Source: JBFXAM01 sp050184295
GTDB lineage: Bacteria; Planctomycetota; Phycisphaerae; UBA1845; Fen-1342
Length of the DNA: 64,000 nt
Assembly: GCA_050184295.1 (NCBI GenBank)
Contig: JBFXAM010000003.1
Coordinates: 1 to 64,000 of the forward strand
Reading direction: 5' to 3'
Part shown: in pieces, positions 25,047-34,719 of the stretch
How the letters are laid out: each line of letters begins with the position of its first letter
Numbering within the stretch: the stretch's first letter is position 1
Position numbers and translations under genes: made by a program
Notes under the pieces: model-generated
Seen by the model: only the letters and a program-made list of their open reading frames with translations
What the model was told of the DNA's origin: nothing
The model's database searches: none

Positions 25047-27250
25047 ACGCGAAACTAACGGCGGCCCCGGCGGGCCAGCGGCGGATCGCCTACGGCGCCA
25101 ACGTGCTGCTGAGCTCGTTGCTGGCGTTCGCGCTGCTGGTCGTGGTCGTGATCCTGAGCGGGCGCTTTGACGCGCAGGCGGATCTCACCAGCGGCGGCGC
25201 GAACAGCCTGAGCCCCGCGACGCGCCAGATGCTCGCGTCGCTCGATCAGGACGTGACCATCACCGGGCTGTACGCCGTCCTGAGCGAATATCAGAAATTC
25301 GCCCAGAAGCGCAAGGACACCGTCCGCGACCTGCTGACGCTCTACGAGCAGGCCGGCCGCGGACGCGTGACCGCGCGCATGGTCGACCCGATGAAGGAGG
25401 TGACGGTCGTCCAGGGGCTGCTGGCGCGCCTCAAGCAGAAGCCCGCGTATGTCGACGAAGCCAAGCCACACGAAGCCGCGATCGCCAAGCTCCCGGAGAT
25501 CATCCGGCTGGTCGACGCGCTTTCGACGAGCGAAACGCAGGAACTCGGCAAGCTGGCCGAGACGAACGAGCGGCTCAAGCAGGTGCGCGAGTTTCTGATC
25601 GTCTATTCAAACCTTCAGCGCGTCGGGCGCGACGCGAAAAACCTCGAGGCCGACGTCGCGGAGCTCAAGGCCGGCGACGTGCCGCGCTACGGCCGGGCGG
25701 TCGAGGCGATGCGCGAGAGCCTGACGCGCGTGCGCACGATGCTGGCCGACTGTCTCGACTGGATCTCCAAGGACGCGGCGCAACTGCCGGGTCTGACGCC
25801 CGATGCGCAGAGCTTCTTCGCGAGCGCCGGCGAGCGCTACACCCAGGCGCTCGAACCGATCAACGCGCTGCTGGCCGACACCGAGAATCTCCAGCGCGTC
25901 AAGCTTGAAGAAGTCTACGAGACGCTGGCGCGCTCGACGCAGGAGCCGCCCATCCTCATCGAGACGAAGGACGAGGCCCGCGTCGTCACCATGGGCGATG
26001 TCTGGCCGGCGCGCAGCCCCCAGGCCCCCGAAGGCCCCGACGGCGACCCGCTCGACTTCAACGGCGAGCAGGCCGTCTCCGCCGCCGTCCTCGCGCTCAC
26101 GCAGAAGGAGCGGACCGCGGTCGTGTTCGTGCGTTTCGGCGGCGAGCCGCTGCTGCGCCCCGACTTTTCACGCATGAACCCGATGATGATGATGAACCTG
26201 CCGCGAGCGCCGTTCCAGCAGATGGGCGACCTGCTCGAGAAGCAGAATTTCATCACCCAGGAATGGGATCTCGCAACGACCAAGCAGCCGCCGACCATCG
26301 CCGACGCCAAGCACATTGTGTACGTCGTGTTGCCGCCCGAGCCGCCGCCGCAGCCCAATCCCATGCAGCCCGCGCCGACGCCGGGCATCACGCCCACCGA
26401 CAAGCAGTTGCTCTATGGCTCGATCGAGCAGTCCGGCCTGGCGATCTTTCTGACCGGCTGGGGCCAGCCGCGCTCGCGGATGTTCCCGACGCCGGAGCCA
26501 TACGAATACGCCGAGTATCTCCGCACGACGTGGGGCATCGACGTCAAGCGCGACTATCTGACGTTGCGGTTCACGTCGCTGCCGGACAAGCCGGGGCTGT
26601 GGGGCTGGGGCAACAGCTCGCACATCCTGACGTCGCCGGACCTCGTCGAATTCACCGACCACAAGATCACCGGCGTGCTCCAGACGCAGCCCGCCGGCTT
26701 TACGCTGGTCGCCCCGCTCGCGATCGTCACCGGCGAGGGCAAACCTGCGGACGTGACCGTCGAAGAACTCGTCCGCGTCCGCAAGAGCGAAGCGATCTGG
26801 GCGCTCAACGACCTCGGCCGTCTCGAGGAAGACCGCCGCAAGCGACAGGGCACGTCGCCGGGCAAGGACGATCTGCTGCCGCCGTTTCCGATCGGCGTCG
26901 TCGCGACCCGGTCGAGCGACAAGCCGGAGTCGACCGCGCGCGTCATCGTGTTCAGCAGCGAGCAGTTCCCGACCGACGACGTCGCGCAGACGCTCGGCGC
27001 AGAGCAGACCGCGCAGGGCATCAAGGTCTACGCGTTGTATCCCGGCAACACGGACCTGTTCCTGAACTCGATCCATTATCTGTCGAACCCGGATCGCATC
27101 TCGATCAGTCCGCGCCGCAGCGACGTGCCGCGCCTCGACAAGCTCGAAGAGGGCGCGGTCGCGCAGTTCTGGCGCATTTTCCTGGTGGGAATCTGGCCCG
27201 CCGTCGCGCTCCTCGCCGGCGGCGCGGCCTGGCTGGCCCGACGGAGGTAG
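25037..27250 (+). CDS. Gld-type ABC-system auxiliary membrane protein
   Basis: 737 aa. An N-terminal membrane helix (ANVLLSSLLAFALLVVVVIL) is followed by a large extracytoplasmic region beginning DLTSGGANSLSPATRQML, the usual opening of GldG-like proteins, then a long coiled/helical insert (about residues 140-290), then the beta-rich GldG domain, and a C-terminal helix (IFLVGIWPAVALLAGGAAWL) ending in Arg-Arg-Arg. GldG partners GldA and GldF in gliding bacteria; in other phyla the role is unknown. ATG 25037 overlaps the permease gene by 10 nt and has GGAG eight nt upstream. No sign here of gliding genes. Confidence 0.85.
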   Translation: MAVNAKLTAAPAGQRRIAYGANVLLSSLLAFALLVVVVILSGRFDAQADLTSGGANSLSPATRQMLASLDQDVTITGLYAVLSEYQKFAQKRKDTVRDLLTLYEQAGRGRVTARMVDPMKEVTVVQGLLARLKQKPAYVDEAKPHEAAIAKLPEIIRLVDALSTSETQELGKLAETNERLKQVREFLIVYSNLQRVGRDAKNLEADVAELKAGDVPRYGRAVEAMRESLTRVRTMLADCLDWISKDAAQLPGLTPDAQSFFASAGERYTQALEPINALLADTENLQRVKLEEVYETLARSTQEPPILIETKDEARVVTMGDVWPARSPQAPEGPDGDPLDFNGEQAVSAAVLALTQKERTAVVFVRFGGEPLLRPDFSRMNPMMMMNLPRAPFQQMGDLLEKQNFITQEWDLATTKQPPTIADAKHIVYVVLPPEPPPQPNPMQPAPTPGITPTDKQLLYGSIEQSGLAIFLTGWGQPRSRMFPTPEPYEYAEYLRTTWGIDVKRDYLTLRFTSLPDKPGLWGWGNSSHILTSPDLVEFTDHKITGVLQTQPAGFTLVAPLAIVTGEGKPADVTVEELVRVRKSEAIWALNDLGRLEEDRRKRQGTSPGKDDLLPPFPIGVVATRSSDKPESTARVIVFSSEQFPTDDVAQTLGAEQTAQGIKVYALYPGNTDLFLNSIHYLSNPDRISISPRRSDVPRLDKLEEGAVAQFWRIFLVGIWPAVALLAGGAAWLARRR

Positions 27251-27256
27251 TCGCGC

Positions 27257-29629
27257 GTGAATCTCAAAACGACGCTGGTGCTGCTCGTGCTCGTCGTCCT
27301 CGGCGGCGCGGTCGTGTTCCTTTATCCGAAGGACCCGGGCGCGACTTCGTCCACCGTCGACACCAACGCCGTGCAGAACGACACGCGCCCGGTTTTCGAC
27401 CCGCCCATCGCCGAGAACCAGATCGCCAAGCTCGTGATCGAGCGCCAGGACAAGCCGCGCATGGTGTTCGAGCGCGCCCCCAAGCCGAGCGGCAAGGACG
27501 ACTGGGAGGACTGGCGGATCGTCGAGCCGGTCGCGGCTCCCGCCGAGACCTGGGCGGTGCTGAATGCCGCCCGCAATCTCGCATCGTTGAACTCGCTCCG
27601 GCGGTTCGAGCCCGGCGCGCCCGGCGCCGTCACCGCGGTCGAGGCGGGCCTCGACACGCCGCGCGCCGTGGTCACGCTCGGGCTCCGCGACGGCAAGGAA
27701 CATCGCTACGAGGTGGGCCGGACCGCGATTCTGAGCACCGACACGTATGTGCGCGTTGCCAACGCAAAAGACGCGCACATCGTCCGCGGCGACCTGGTGC
27801 GCGACTTTCTCGGCAAGGACCTGAAGGACTTTCGCAGCAAGACGCTTGTAAAACTCAACAGCACCGACGCGGTGCGCGTGCAGATCGAGCACGACGGCAA
27901 AAGCTACGATTTCCGGAAGGGCGCCGACGGGCAGTGGGTGATCGATTCGCCGTTCAAGGGCTATGCCGACAAGGACAAGCTCATCGCGCTGCTCAACAAG
28001 CTCCCGGCGGTGGCGACGCAGGACTTCATCGAGGACGCGCCCGCGTCGCTGGCGAGCTACGGGCTCGACGCCCCGTTCCTGAAGTTCACGGTCACGACCG
28101 AGACCCAGCGTCCGCTCCCCCCAGCGACCATGCAATCGACCCAGCCCGCCGAGCCGCAGTTCGAGACCGTGACGAACACGGCGGGATTTGTGGTGGGCGG
28201 CTTCGCCGACATGAAGTCGGAGAACCGCTTCGCGAAGCTGCTCGACCAGCCTTTCGTCGTCAGCGTTCCAAAGGCGCGCATCGACGACCTGATTCCCAAG
28301 CCGCTGGAGCTGCGCGACAAGCGGATCACGCGCGTCCGCGCCGGCGACGCCCAGAAGCTCGAACTCGCCGCCGGCGACATGCAGGCTGTCGTCGAGAAGA
28401 AGAACGGCGTATGGACCGGGGCCGGCGACCTCGAGCAGCTCGAACTCGAAGCCGTCCAGGGGCTCGTGCAGGCGTTCGATGACGTGCAGGCGATCGAGTT
28501 CGTCGACCAGCCGGAGGAGCCGGGGCGCTACGGCTTCGATCCGCCGCGCGTATCGCTCACCGTCACGGCCAGCGGGCAGGTCCAGCCTGTGACGCTCGAA
28601 GTTGGCACCAACACGCCCAGCGGTCGCAACGCGTATTCCCGCGTGGTCGGTCGACCGGAGGTGTATGTGATCAGCGCGGCGCAAGCCGAGCGGCTCGTGG
28701 TCACGCCGCTTTCGCTGCGTTCGCGCGCCATGGTCACCGCCCGCATGGACGACCTCAAGCGCATCACGGTCGAGCGCGGCGGCGCTACCTATTCGGCAAC
28801 CAGCGAGTCGGGACCGTGGCGGCTGACGACGCCGGCAGACGCGACGATCGACCTGGGGTCGATCCGCGAGTTGGCGACGACGCTCTCGCGCCTGCGGGCG
28901 AAGACCGTCGTCGGCAAGGGCAACTTCGCCGAGTATGGCCTCGACCAGCCGGGCGTGACGGTGACGTTCGCCATGACTCCGCCGGCTGACCCCGCGACGA
29001 CGCAGGCGACGCAGCCGGCGGCGCCGGTCGAGCACACGTTGCGCGTCGCATGGCACGACAACGCCGCGTACGCGCGCAAGGACGACGATCCGTACGTTTT
29101 CCAGCTCGACGAGACGGTCTATCGCGTGTTGACGACCGAGCTGCTGAAGCGCGAGGTGTTCGACTTCAAGCCCGACGACGTGACCGCGCTCCGCGTCGCG
29201 GCACCGCAGGGCAAGCTCGAGCTTGCCCACCACGACGGTGTGTGGACGTACACGCTCGATCCCTCGGTGAAGCTCGCGCAGAAGAAGGTCAAGGACTTCC
29301 TCGGCGAGCTCAGCCGGCTGCGCGTCGAATCGTACCTCGCGTATGCCGACGGCGACCTCGCGGCCGAGGGGCTCGAAGACGCGCCGGTTGTCGCCACGAT
29401 CACGCTGAAGAACGACCGCACGCTCACGCTGCACGTCGGCCAGGAGCGCCCCAACGCGCTGCCGCGCAAGGCCGCACTGGTCGAGTCGAAGCGCATCTTC
29501 ATGTTGCGCCCGGCGGACGCGGAGAAAATCCTGCGCTCCGTCGATTACTACATCGAAACCGAAGCGGACCGGAAGCCCCCGACCGTTCCGCCTTCGCCGA
29601 ACGAAGCGTTCCCGCCCGGCGACGAATAG
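27257..29629 (+). CDS. DUF4340-domain protein
   Basis: 790 aa with one N-terminal helix (LVLLVLVVLGGAVVFLYP) acting as membrane anchor or uncleaved signal. The rest consists of repeated beta-rich units of roughly 150 residues, each containing patterns such as RITRVRAGDAQKLEL...GVWT and YGLD.P, typical of DUF4340. The gene regularly follows Gld-type ABC genes in many phyla, which implies a role in the same envelope complex, but no activity is known. GTG 27257 has GGAGG nine nt upstream and lies only 6 bp after the Gld-type gene. The C-terminus is a Pro-rich tail. Confidence 0.85.
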   Translation: MNLKTTLVLLVLVVLGGAVVFLYPKDPGATSSTVDTNAVQNDTRPVFDPPIAENQIAKLVIERQDKPRMVFERAPKPSGKDDWEDWRIVEPVAAPAETWAVLNAARNLASLNSLRRFEPGAPGAVTAVEAGLDTPRAVVTLGLRDGKEHRYEVGRTAILSTDTYVRVANAKDAHIVRGDLVRDFLGKDLKDFRSKTLVKLNSTDAVRVQIEHDGKSYDFRKGADGQWVIDSPFKGYADKDKLIALLNKLPAVATQDFIEDAPASLASYGLDAPFLKFTVTTETQRPLPPATMQSTQPAEPQFETVTNTAGFVVGGFADMKSENRFAKLLDQPFVVSVPKARIDDLIPKPLELRDKRITRVRAGDAQKLELAAGDMQAVVEKKNGVWTGAGDLEQLELEAVQGLVQAFDDVQAIEFVDQPEEPGRYGFDPPRVSLTVTASGQVQPVTLEVGTNTPSGRNAYSRVVGRPEVYVISAAQAERLVVTPLSLRSRAMVTARMDDLKRITVERGGATYSATSESGPWRLTTPADATIDLGSIRELATTLSRLRAKTVVGKGNFAEYGLDQPGVTVTFAMTPPADPATTQATQPAAPVEHTLRVAWHDNAAYARKDDDPYVFQLDETVYRVLTTELLKREVFDFKPDDVTALRVAAPQGKLELAHHDGVWTYTLDPSVKLAQKKVKDFLGELSRLRVESYLAYADGDLAAEGLEDAPVVATITLKNDRTLTLHVGQERPNALPRKAALVESKRIFMLRPADAEKILRSVDYYIETEADRKPPTVPPSPNEAFPPGDE

Positions 29630-29646
29630 CCGCATATTCCGCGGCT
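29628..29646 (+). terminator. Small hairpin after the ABC/DUF4340 operon
   Basis: AGCCGC (29628-29633) and GCGGCT (29641-29646) form a 6-bp stem with a 7-nt loop overlapping the stop codon of the DUF4340 gene. There is no T-tract. The operon converges here on arginase. Confidence 0.35.
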
Positions 29647-29675
29647 GGAACGAGCGCGGACCGGCGCCGTTCCCG

Positions 29676-30593
29676 TCAGGATTCCGGGCCGGGCGCCCGG
29701 CCCGCGCCGAAGAGCGCGTCGATCAGCGAAAGCGTGATCTCACAGGTCGCGCCGTTGCGATCGAGCCGCGGATTGAATTCCACGATCTCCGCAGATTCGA
29801 TCACGCCGGTGTCCCCCAGTGCCGCGAGCACGTCGCGCGCCTGTTCGCGTGTCATCCCGCCCGCCACGCGCGTGCCCGTCCCCGGCACGAGCCCGGCGTC
29901 GAGCACGTCGATGTCGAAGCTCAGGTGAATGTGATCGCACCGCTGCCGCAGGGCCGCCGCCGCGGACACCGCCGACTCCACCAGTCCGACCGTCCGCCAT
30001 TCCGCCATCGGCACCACGTGCACTCGGCTGGCGCGCAACGCTTCGGCTTCCGGCGGATCAAGGTCGCGGCAACCAAGCAGGTACACGTCCTCGTCGCTCA
30101 CAAGCGGATCGCGGTCGGCGATCGCGCGCAGCTCCGGCAGACCGCGCCCGCACGCGACCGCGAGGCTCATGCCGTGCAGGTTGCCGGTCGGGCTGGAGTT
30201 CGGCGTGTTGAAATCGCCGTGCGCGTCGATCCAAATGAGCCCGAGCCGCTGACACGCGTCAGAAAGGCCGGCGAGCGCGCCGATGGCGAGGCTGTGGTCG
30301 CCGCCGATGATCAGCACAAACGCGTCCGGCGATTTGCGCAGCGTGCCGAGAACGCACGCGTGGGTGTGGCGGTTGACCTGCACGACGTGGGGCAGGAAAT
30401 TGGCGTGCTGAGTATGCCCGGTATGAAAGCGGGTCTCGTACACGCCTGGGATATCGCCGAGATCGTCGACGTGGTGCCCGAGCGCCGCCAGGCGCGCGAC
30501 CAGCCCTGCGCGCCGCAGCGTGAGCGGTCCCTCCTCGGCGCCCGGCGTCCCGGCGCCCTTGCCCGCCGCGATTCCCACGAGCTTGATTCGCAT
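29676..30593 (-). CDS. rocF: Arginase
   Basis: A 305-aa ureohydrolase. It has the manganese ligands in IGGDHSLAIG, WIDAHGDFNTP and SFDIDVLDAGLVPGTG, plus SSPTGNLHGM, which is typical of true arginases rather than agmatinases. Arginase hydrolyses arginine to ornithine and urea in the cytoplasm. Length is normal. The start at ATG 30593 gives the family N-terminus (IKLVGIAAGKGAGTPG). No urease or ornithine genes are adjacent. The last codons contain a perfect 20-bp GC palindrome. Confidence 0.93.
   Translation of the reverse strand: MRIKLVGIAAGKGAGTPGAEEGPLTLRRAGLVARLAALGHHVDDLGDIPGVYETRFHTGHTQHANFLPHVVQVNRHTHACVLGTLRKSPDAFVLIIGGDHSLAIGALAGLSDACQRLGLIWIDAHGDFNTPNSSPTGNLHGMSLAVACGRGLPELRAIADRDPLVSDEDVYLLGCRDLDPPEAEALRASRVHVVPMAEWRTVGLVESAVSAAAALRQRCDHIHLSFDIDVLDAGLVPGTGTRVAGGMTREQARDVLAALGDTGVIESAEIVEFNPRLDRNGATCEITLSLIDALFGAGRAPGPES
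29685..29704. repeat. Perfect 20-bp GC palindrome at the 3' end of arginase
   Basis: CGGGCCGGGCGCCCGGCCCG is self-complementary over all 20 bases and lies within the final codons of arginase, near the convergence point with the DUF4340 operon. Confidence 0.6.
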
Positions 30594-30863
30594 TCCGATC
30601 CGTCCGGCCGGGGCCTCAGAAGCCCGATCTAGCGACCACCATCCGCGACTGCATCGACCGAATTGTAGCTCGCCCGGCGATCAGCCGCGGACCGTGCGGC
30701 CCGCGGGCGGGCTTCGCCTGGCGTCGGTCGTGCTGAGTTCGGTGGCCGCGGCTGCGCGTCCGAACCCGCCGCGCCAAGCGGCGGGCCCGCTGCCGCGCTT
30801 GGCGCACGCGGGGCCGGCCTGCGCGTCCGCGGGATCTGCTCACGACGCGTGTGTCCCGCGGCT

Positions 30864-30892
30864 TTGCCATGGGCGCGCGGGGCGTGTAAACT
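30864..30892 (+). promoter_or_regulatory. Probable promoter for the beta-oxidation genes
   Basis: TTGCCA (30864-30869, five of six), 17-nt spacer, TAAACT (30887-30892, four of six). It lies in the 446-bp gap between divergent arginase and the first acyl-CoA dehydrogenase. The rest of the gap shows no gene. Confidence 0.5.
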
Positions 30893-31039
30893 CTCGAATT
30901 CAGGGCGGAATCCGCGAGGGCCGCGCACGGCGCGGCCGGCGGCAACCTAAGTCCTGCCGAAACTTCTGGTTATGGGGCTCGTCTGGGGTCACAGCGGCTC
31001 GTGACCGCGTCCTGTTCTTCAAGCCGGAGAGGGTGGCGC

Positions 31040-32227
31040 ATGACCGTGGCGCTCGACGAAGACAAAACGACCGGGCTCTCGTTCGATCTTCCCGACGAAC
31101 TCGTCAGCCTGCGGGACATGGTGCGCGATTTTGCCGCTCGCGAAATCCGCCCCCACGCCCGCGAATGGGACGAGCAACAGGCCTTCCCCGACGCGCTCGT
31201 GCTGCAAATGGCAGAGCTCGGCCTGCTCGGTGTCATGATTCCCACGCAGTACGGCGGCAGCGGGCTGGGTTATCTCGCGAACGCCGTCGTGATGGAGGAG
31301 ATCGCGCGCCAGGACGGCGCGGTGGCGCTGTTTCTCGCCGCCCACAATGGTCTGTCGCTCTCGCACATCAACCTCGCCGCCAACGAGCAGCAGAAGCAGA
31401 AGTATCTGCCGCGACTCGCCAAAGGCGAGCTGGTCGGGGCCTGGGGGCTGACCGAGCCTTCGTGCGGCTCCGACGCTGGCGCCCTTCAGACGAAAGCGGT
31501 CCGCGACGGCAAGGGCTGGCGCATCACGGGACACAAGCAGTTCATCACCAACGGCGTGCGTGCGGGGGTGTTTGTTGTCGTCGCGCGGACCGACCCCGAC
31601 AAGGGCGCGAAAGGCATCTCGGCGTTCATCGTCGAGCGCGGCGCCGAGGGGTTTACGATCGGTCGCAAGGAAGACAAGCTCGGCATGCGCGGCTCCGACA
31701 CCGTCACGCTGAACTTCGACGGCGTCTACGTCGACGCCGACGCCATGTGCGGTCCGCAGGGATCGGGCTACGTCGACGCACTCCGCGTGCTGGAGCGCGG
31801 CCGGGTCGGAATCGGCGCTTTGTCGGTCGGGTTGGCGCGCGGTTGTCTGGAGGAATCGCTGGCGTACGCGCGCGAGCGGCAGGTTTTCGGCAAGCCGCTG
31901 ATCGAGCAGCAGGCGATTCAGTTCATGCTCGCGGACATGGCGACCGAGATCGAGGCCGCCCGGCTGCTGGTTTGGGACGCGGCGGCGTCGCTCGACCGGG
32001 GGGAGAGCGAGAAGATCAAGGCCTGCATCGCCAAGCTCTTCGCCAGCGAGATCGCCACGCGCGCCGGCCTGAACGCGATCCAGATTCACGGCGGATACGG
32101 CTACACGAAGGACGTGCCGGTGGAGCGTTACATGCGCGACGCGAAACTCTGCGAGATCGGCGAAGGGAGCAGTCAGATTCAGCGCATCCTGATCGCGCGC
32201 GAGCTGCTCGCGCAGTACGCGAGCTAA
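31040..32227 (+). CDS. Acyl-CoA dehydrogenase (first copy)
   Basis: A 395-aa FAD enzyme that introduces the alpha-beta double bond into acyl-CoA, passing electrons to ETF. Visible are GAWGLTEPSCGSDAGA (FAD/substrate site), FITNG, the ISAFIVERGAEGFTIG stretch, QAIQFMLADMATEIEAARLL, IQIHGGYGYTKDVPVERYMRDA and the C-terminal EGSSQIQRILIAREL. It resembles short-chain and branched-chain members. ATG 31040 has GGAGAGGG upstream. It starts a row of five beta-oxidation genes in the same direction. The exact chain length is not predictable here. Confidence 0.93.
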   Translation: MTVALDEDKTTGLSFDLPDELVSLRDMVRDFAAREIRPHAREWDEQQAFPDALVLQMAELGLLGVMIPTQYGGSGLGYLANAVVMEEIARQDGAVALFLAAHNGLSLSHINLAANEQQKQKYLPRLAKGELVGAWGLTEPSCGSDAGALQTKAVRDGKGWRITGHKQFITNGVRAGVFVVVARTDPDKGAKGISAFIVERGAEGFTIGRKEDKLGMRGSDTVTLNFDGVYVDADAMCGPQGSGYVDALRVLERGRVGIGALSVGLARGCLEESLAYARERQVFGKPLIEQQAIQFMLADMATEIEAARLLVWDAAASLDRGESEKIKACIAKLFASEIATRAGLNAIQIHGGYGYTKDVPVERYMRDAKLCEIGEGSSQIQRILIARELLAQYAS

Positions 32228-32371
32228 GGCGGAACGCGGCGTGCGGATTGCGGGACGCCTGGGGCGACAGCACGGGAGGTGTGAAGCGGTGGGACGGCGA
32301 CCGATCGCTGAGGCGCCTGGATTCGCGCCGCGCGGCGCTCGTCCGCGATTCCTGGTATGGGTGAGGTGCTT

Positions 32372-33544
32372 GTGGACGCGCGTCTGAGCGACGACCAGCG
32401 TCAATTGCAGGAAGCGATCCGCACGTTTTGCGACCGCGAGATCGCGCCCCACGCGGAGCGCCGCGACGCCGACGGCGGCTTCGAGGACGGCTTGATCGGC
32501 AAGCTGGCGGAGTTGGGGCTCTTCGGCGTTTACGTGCCGGCCGAGCTCGGCGGCGCGGGGCTCGATGTCGTTTCGTACATCACCGCGGTCGAGGAGCTCT
32601 CACGGGCGTGCGGGGCCACCGGGATCCTCGTTTCCGCCCACCATTCGCTCTGCGTCGATCCCATTCTCCGACTCGGGACCGACGCGCAGAAGCAGAAATA
32701 CCTGCCAAGGCTCGCGAGCGGCGAGTGGATCGGCTGCTTCTCGCTGACCGAGCCGGGCAGCGGCAGCGACGCCGGCGCCGCCCGCTGCATGGCGGTCGAA
32801 AGGCCCGACGGCTTCCACATCACGGGCACGAAGTGTTTCGTGACTAACGGCGCCGAGGCGCACGTCACCATCCTGTTTGCCGTCACGAGCCCCGACGAGC
32901 CCAAGCGCCGCATGACGGCGTTCATCGTCGATCGCGACCTGCCCAATTGGCGCGTCGGCAAACTCGAAAAGAAGATGGGCATTCGCGCCAGCAGCACCGC
33001 CGAGTTCATTTTCGACGACTGCGTAGTCCCGCGCGAGAACGTGCTGGGAGAAGTCGGCCGCGGACTGCGCGTCGCGCTCTCCACGCTCGATGGCGGGCGC
33101 CTCGGCGTTGCGGCCCAGGCGATCGGGCTCGCCCAGGCGGCGCTCGAAGCCAGCGTCCGTTACAGCGGCACACGCCGCCAGTTCGACCGCCCCATCGCCG
33201 ACTTCCAGGCGATCCAGTGGAAGCTCGCCGACATGGAGACCGGTCTCGCCGCCGCCCGGCTCCTCGTCCGCCGCGGCGCCTGGCTGAAACAAACCGGCCG
33301 CGGGTATGAGGCGCAGGCGGCAATGGCCAAGCTGTTCGCGAGCGAGTTGTCGAGCCGCGTGACCAACGCGGCCGTGCAGGTGTTCGGCGGCTACGGCTAC
33401 TGTCAGGACTATCCCGTGGAGCGCTACCTGCGCGATGCGAAGATCACGGAGTTGTACGAAGGCACGAGCGAGATTCAGCGGCTGGTGATCGCGCGGCGAC
33501 TGGTCAGCGATCCCGATTGGGTATGGAGAGGAAACGGTTCATGA
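32372..33544 (+). CDS. Acyl-CoA dehydrogenase (second copy)
   Basis: 390 aa, a second paralogous acyl-CoA dehydrogenase, with FSLTEPGSGSDAGAA, FVTNG, KKMGIRASSTAEFIFDDC, FQAIQWKLADMETGLAAARL, VFGGYGYCQDYPVERYLRDA and YEGTSEIQRLVIAR; the glutamate of 'YEGTSE' is the catalytic base of the butyryl/short-chain type. GTG 32372 is chosen because GAGG precedes it and the N-terminus (DARLSDDQRQLQ) is family-like; ATG 32357 is in frame but lacks a ribosome binding site. The stop overlaps the thiolase start as ATGA, so the two are translationally coupled. The paralogue upstream probably has a different substrate range. Confidence 0.92.
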   Translation: MDARLSDDQRQLQEAIRTFCDREIAPHAERRDADGGFEDGLIGKLAELGLFGVYVPAELGGAGLDVVSYITAVEELSRACGATGILVSAHHSLCVDPILRLGTDAQKQKYLPRLASGEWIGCFSLTEPGSGSDAGAARCMAVERPDGFHITGTKCFVTNGAEAHVTILFAVTSPDEPKRRMTAFIVDRDLPNWRVGKLEKKMGIRASSTAEFIFDDCVVPRENVLGEVGRGLRVALSTLDGGRLGVAAQAIGLAQAALEASVRYSGTRRQFDRPIADFQAIQWKLADMETGLAAARLLVRRGAWLKQTGRGYEAQAAMAKLFASELSSRVTNAAVQVFGGYGYCQDYPVERYLRDAKITELYEGTSEIQRLVIARRLVSDPDWVWRGNGS

Positions 33545-34719
33545 GAGAACGCGTCAGTTACGTGGTCGCCGCCAAGCGCAGCGCGATCGGGCAGTTTCTC
33601 GGCAGCCTGTCGAAGCTGCCGGCGACCGCGATCGCGGCCCAGGTCGCGCGGGCGCTGCTCGAGGAAGCGCGCCTGGCGCCCGCGGCGGTCGACGAGGTGA
33701 TCATCGGGCAGGTGCTACAGGCCGGCGCCGGCCAGGCGCCGGCGCGGCAGGTCGCGCTCGGCGCCGGATTGCCCGACACGATCTCGGCGGTTACGGTCAA
33801 CAAGGTCTGCGGCAGCGGGCTCCAGGCCGCCATGATCGCCGACACGATGATCCGGGCCGGCGACGTCGACATCGTGCTCACCGGCGGCATGGAGTCGATG
33901 AGCCAGGCGCCCTATTACAGCACGCAGATGCGCATGGGCAACAAGTTCGGCTCCGCCGAACTCGTCGATGGCATGCTCCTCGACGGACTGACCAATCCGT
34001 TCGACGGCGACATCATGGGCGCTATCGCAGAGGAGACGGCGTCGCGCGCCGGCGTCACGCGCGAGCAGCAGGACGAGTTCGCGCTGCGCAGTCACCAGCG
34101 CGCCGCGCAGGCCGATCGCGACGGCGCCTTTCAGGCCGAGCGTGTCCCGATCGCCGCACCCAAGTCCGACAAGCCCTGCGATCGCGACGAGACGATCCGC
34201 GCCGACACCTCGCTCGAAAAACTCGCCGCGCTGCGCCCCGCCTTCCGCAAGGACGGGACGATCACGCCCGGCAACGCCTCCGCGATCTCCGACGGCGCCG
34301 CCATCGTGCTCGTCGCCAACGAGCGCGGCGTCGCCAAGTGTCACAGCCAGCCGCTCGCCCGGATCGTCGCGCACGCGACGTCCGGCGGAAAGCCGCGCGA
34401 CCTGTTCTTCGCGCCGATCGACGCGTGCAAGATGGTCTGCGAGAAAGCCGGCTGGGACCGCCGCAAGGTCGACCTGTGGGAACTCAACGAAGCGTTCGCT
34501 TCGCAGATGCTCGCCTGCATGAAGGGACTCGAGCTCGATCCCGCGACCGTCAACGTCGACGGCGGCGCGATCGCGCTCGGACATCCGATCGGCGCCAGCG
34601 GCGCCCGGCTGCTCTGTCACATGGCCCACGCACTTCGGCAGCGAAAGCTCGCCCGCGGCGTGGTCAGCCTGTGCCTGGGCGGCGGAAACGCGGTCGCGAT
34701 GGCGGTCGAAGCGGTCTGA
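33541..34719 (+). CDS. Acetyl-CoA C-acyltransferase (thiolase)
   Basis: A 392-aa thiolase. The nucleophilic cysteine lies in NKVCGSGLQA (Cys90), the active-site His in LGHPIGASGA (His348) and the second cysteine in SLCLGGGNAVA (Cys378). It either condenses two acetyl-CoA or cleaves 3-ketoacyl-CoA; NEAFASQMLACMKGL and overall length fit the acetoacetyl-CoA thiolase class. ATG 33541 has GGAGAGGAA upstream and overlaps the preceding stop. It lies between the acyl-CoA dehydrogenases and the 3-hydroxyacyl-CoA dehydrogenase, as expected for a complete pathway. Confidence 0.94.
   Translation: MRERVSYVVAAKRSAIGQFLGSLSKLPATAIAAQVARALLEEARLAPAAVDEVIIGQVLQAGAGQAPARQVALGAGLPDTISAVTVNKVCGSGLQAAMIADTMIRAGDVDIVLTGGMESMSQAPYYSTQMRMGNKFGSAELVDGMLLDGLTNPFDGDIMGAIAEETASRAGVTREQQDEFALRSHQRAAQADRDGAFQAERVPIAAPKSDKPCDRDETIRADTSLEKLAALRPAFRKDGTITPGNASAISDGAAIVLVANERGVAKCHSQPLARIVAHATSGGKPRDLFFAPIDACKMVCEKAGWDRRKVDLWELNEAFASQMLACMKGLELDPATVNVDGGAIALGHPIGASGARLLCHMAHALRQRKLARGVVSLCLGGGNAVAMAVEAV

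Noticed and set aside
26168..29635. 1155-codon minus-strand open frame opposite the Gld-like and DUF4340 genes
   Set aside because: Same shadow effect; no ribosome binding site or family.
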